In this document: in pieces, positions 6,300-6,929 of the stretch | How the letters are laid out: each line of letters begins with the position of its first letter | Position numbering within the stretch: the first letter of the stretch is position 1 | Assembly (NCBI GenBank): GCA_964477295.1 | Contig: CAYZEZ010000252.1 | Location: 1 to 6,929, forward strand | Direction: 5' to 3' | DNA from: CAYZEZ01 sp964477295 | GTDB taxonomy: Bacteria > Bacteroidota > Bacteroidia > Bacteroidales > SM23-62 | DNA length: 6,929 bases | Made by a program: the position numbers and the translations under genes | Notes under the pieces: generated by a model | The model's input: only the letters and a program-made list of their open reading frames with translations | Told to the model about the DNA's origin: nothing | Databases searched by the model: none

Positions 6300-6322
6300 G
6301 TCTCGCACTCTGTCTCGCAAAC
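6299..6322 (+). repeat. Two-unit 12-bp tandem motif, copy B
   Basis: TGTCTCGCACTC and TGTCTCGCAAAC are head-to-tail units agreeing at 10 of 12 positions. It directly follows the terminator T-tract, just as at 3181-3204. Conserved placement beside two diverged repeats argues for a functional or mobile-element-derived site. Confidence 0.6.
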
Positions 6323-6461
6323 TGCGGTCTTTCCTGCAGAAATTAACCGGTTTCACCAGGGCTGACTTCAGATAACCTGTTTGACTTCCCGGAACCTTAT
6401 ATTGGAGTAATAATTTAATCGGATCATCTGAATAATCAAGCCAGACTTTGTTTAAAATTCG

Positions 6462-6469
6462 TAAATTTG
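6462..6469 (+). promoter_or_regulatory. Weak candidate -7 box before the toxin-antitoxin remnant
   Basis: TAAATTTG matches TAnnTTTG. A TTTG at 6447-6450 is only 11 bases upstream, too close for a standard -33 box. If used, transcription would begin at about the ATG at 6474 and could read into the lipoprotein gene. Confidence 0.25.
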
Positions 6470-6473
6470 ATTT

Positions 6474-6668
6474 ATGCCTGACAGGAAAGAAATATTGTTC
6501 AAAATAAAGGATGCCGTATAAGAACTTGATCCGGATGCCAGGATTATTTTATTTGGATCCAGGGCAAGAGGAGATTTCGGAAAAGATTATGACCGGGATG
6601 GTTTAATTAAAGATAGAATCGACCAAACGAAAGAAAAACTTGAGGCTGCGAAACTGCTCGCCTCCTAA
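6474..6668 (+). pseudogene. Collapsed MNT nucleotidyltransferase-HEPN toxin-antitoxin remnant
   Basis: Reading from ATG 6474 gives MPDRKEILFKIKDAV, a TAA at codon 16 (6519-6521), then ELDPDARIILFGSRARGDF and KDYDRD in the same frame. GSRARG followed by DxD is the nucleotide-binding signature of minimal nucleotidyltransferases (MntA-type antitoxins). The frame then passes without a break into GLIKDRIDQTKEKLEAAKLL, which resembles the N-terminus of HEPN toxins (family style LIKYRLERAKETLEEAKLLL), and stops at 6666. The rest of both proteins, including the HEPN RxxxxH active site, is missing. The simplest reading is one internal deletion joining the antitoxin start to the toxin start, plus a nonsense change (AAA to TAA would suffice). 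It is not expected to be functional. Confidence 0.75.
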
Positions 6669-6687
6669 AATCATAAAAAGAAACAAA

Positions 6688-6929
6688 ATGAAACATTCAC
6701 CTATCATTATCATGTTTGTATTCCTCATGGCTATCGCTATGGCAGGATGCAAAAATCCGAACCAACTTGAAAAGGAAGGATGGCTTATTTCAGCCGATCC
6801 TGTTACGAGTTCCCTCAGCATTGTAAAGATCGGACTTGATACCATCGTCAGCCAGGTCCGGCTAAACCTGGAAAAAGAAAATGAGTTGATCCTGCTTACT
6901 GACTGGACCATAAAGAAAAAGGCTGGAAA
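6688..6929 (+). CDS. Lipoprotein of unknown function, 3' end beyond the window
   Basis: Eighty codons are visible and the frame is still open at the window edge. The N-terminus is a lipoprotein signal peptide: MKHSP, a hydrophobic core IIIMFVFLMAIAM, then the lipobox MAGC with Cys21 as the lipidation site, followed by KNPNQ. With no Asp at +2, export to the outer membrane or cell surface is plausible in Bacteroidota. The mature start (GWLISADPVTSSLSIVKIGL and on) looks like beta-strand-rich sequence, perhaps the N-terminal sandwich of a larger secreted enzyme, but I do not recognise the family. The ATG is preceded by the A-rich leader AAAAAGAAACAAA, as is common in this phylum. The gene starts 19 bases after the toxin-antitoxin remnant ends. 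A role with the sugar kinase cannot be shown. Confidence 0.85.
   Translation, partial: MKHSPIIIMFVFLMAIAMAGCKNPNQLEKEGWLISADPVTSSLSIVKIGLDTIVSQVRLNLEKENELILLTDWTIKKKAG

Noticed and set aside
2980..6322. CRISPR array or composite IS transposon
   Set aside because: There are only two long repeats, widely spaced, with no short regular repeat-spacer units, no transposase and no terminal inverted repeats.
6603..6911. A 102-codon minus-strand frame
   Set aside because: It is antisense to the lipoprotein gene with its signal peptide and to the toxin-antitoxin remnant; its translation is low-complexity Ser/Phe-rich.

Overview
The window looks like chromosomal DNA of a Bacteroidota member, perhaps Bacteroidales or Marinilabiliales. 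The grounds are a large orphan FtsX/MacB-type permease ending in the LRYE tail common in that phylum, starts preceded by A/T-rich leaders instead of Shine-Dalgarno sites, and two 8-mers matching the Bacteroidota -7 box TAnnTTTG. The assignment rests on style and protein family; no rRNA or housekeeping marker is present.

Layout, left to right. (1) Positions 1-400 hold a small cassette. It has a tRNA-like 3' end at the window edge, an intrinsic terminator, a GIY-YIG nuclease gene starting just after the terminator's T-tract, a perfect 22-bp palindrome, a second exact 24-bp copy of the tRNA-like end, and another terminator. (2) Positions 448-2829 (minus) encode one large ABC-transporter permease without an ATPase beside it. 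(3) Positions 2980-3204 hold repeat A, followed by a terminator and a 12-bp tandem motif. (4) Positions 3255-5776 (minus) hold a two-gene operon, an FGGY sugar kinase followed by a class II aldolase. (5) Positions 6081-6322 hold repeat B, an ungapped direct copy of A at an offset of exactly 3101 bp, with its own terminator and 12-bp tandem. (6) Positions 6474-6668 hold a wreck of an MNT-HEPN toxin-antitoxin pair, collapsed into one broken reading frame. (7) From 6688 a lipoprotein gene runs off the right end.

The kinase and aldolase most likely act in sequence: phosphorylation of a ketose or related polyol, then retro-aldol cleavage to a three-carbon phosphate plus an aldehyde. The substrate cannot be named. 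The aldolase keeps its metal and catalytic residues but differs at several phosphate-loop positions, and the kinase carries some LsrK-like motifs.

The most unusual content is non-coding. Four loci (near 11, 347, 3132 and 6233) share a core resembling TCTCGTCGTCACCGC, and each is followed at once by a different intrinsic terminator. Two of these lie on either side of the GIY-YIG gene. The other two close long repeats that bracket the sugar operon. This suggests a family of small mobile or site-specifically recombining units aimed at tRNA-end/terminator junctions, or alternatively a family of small RNAs.
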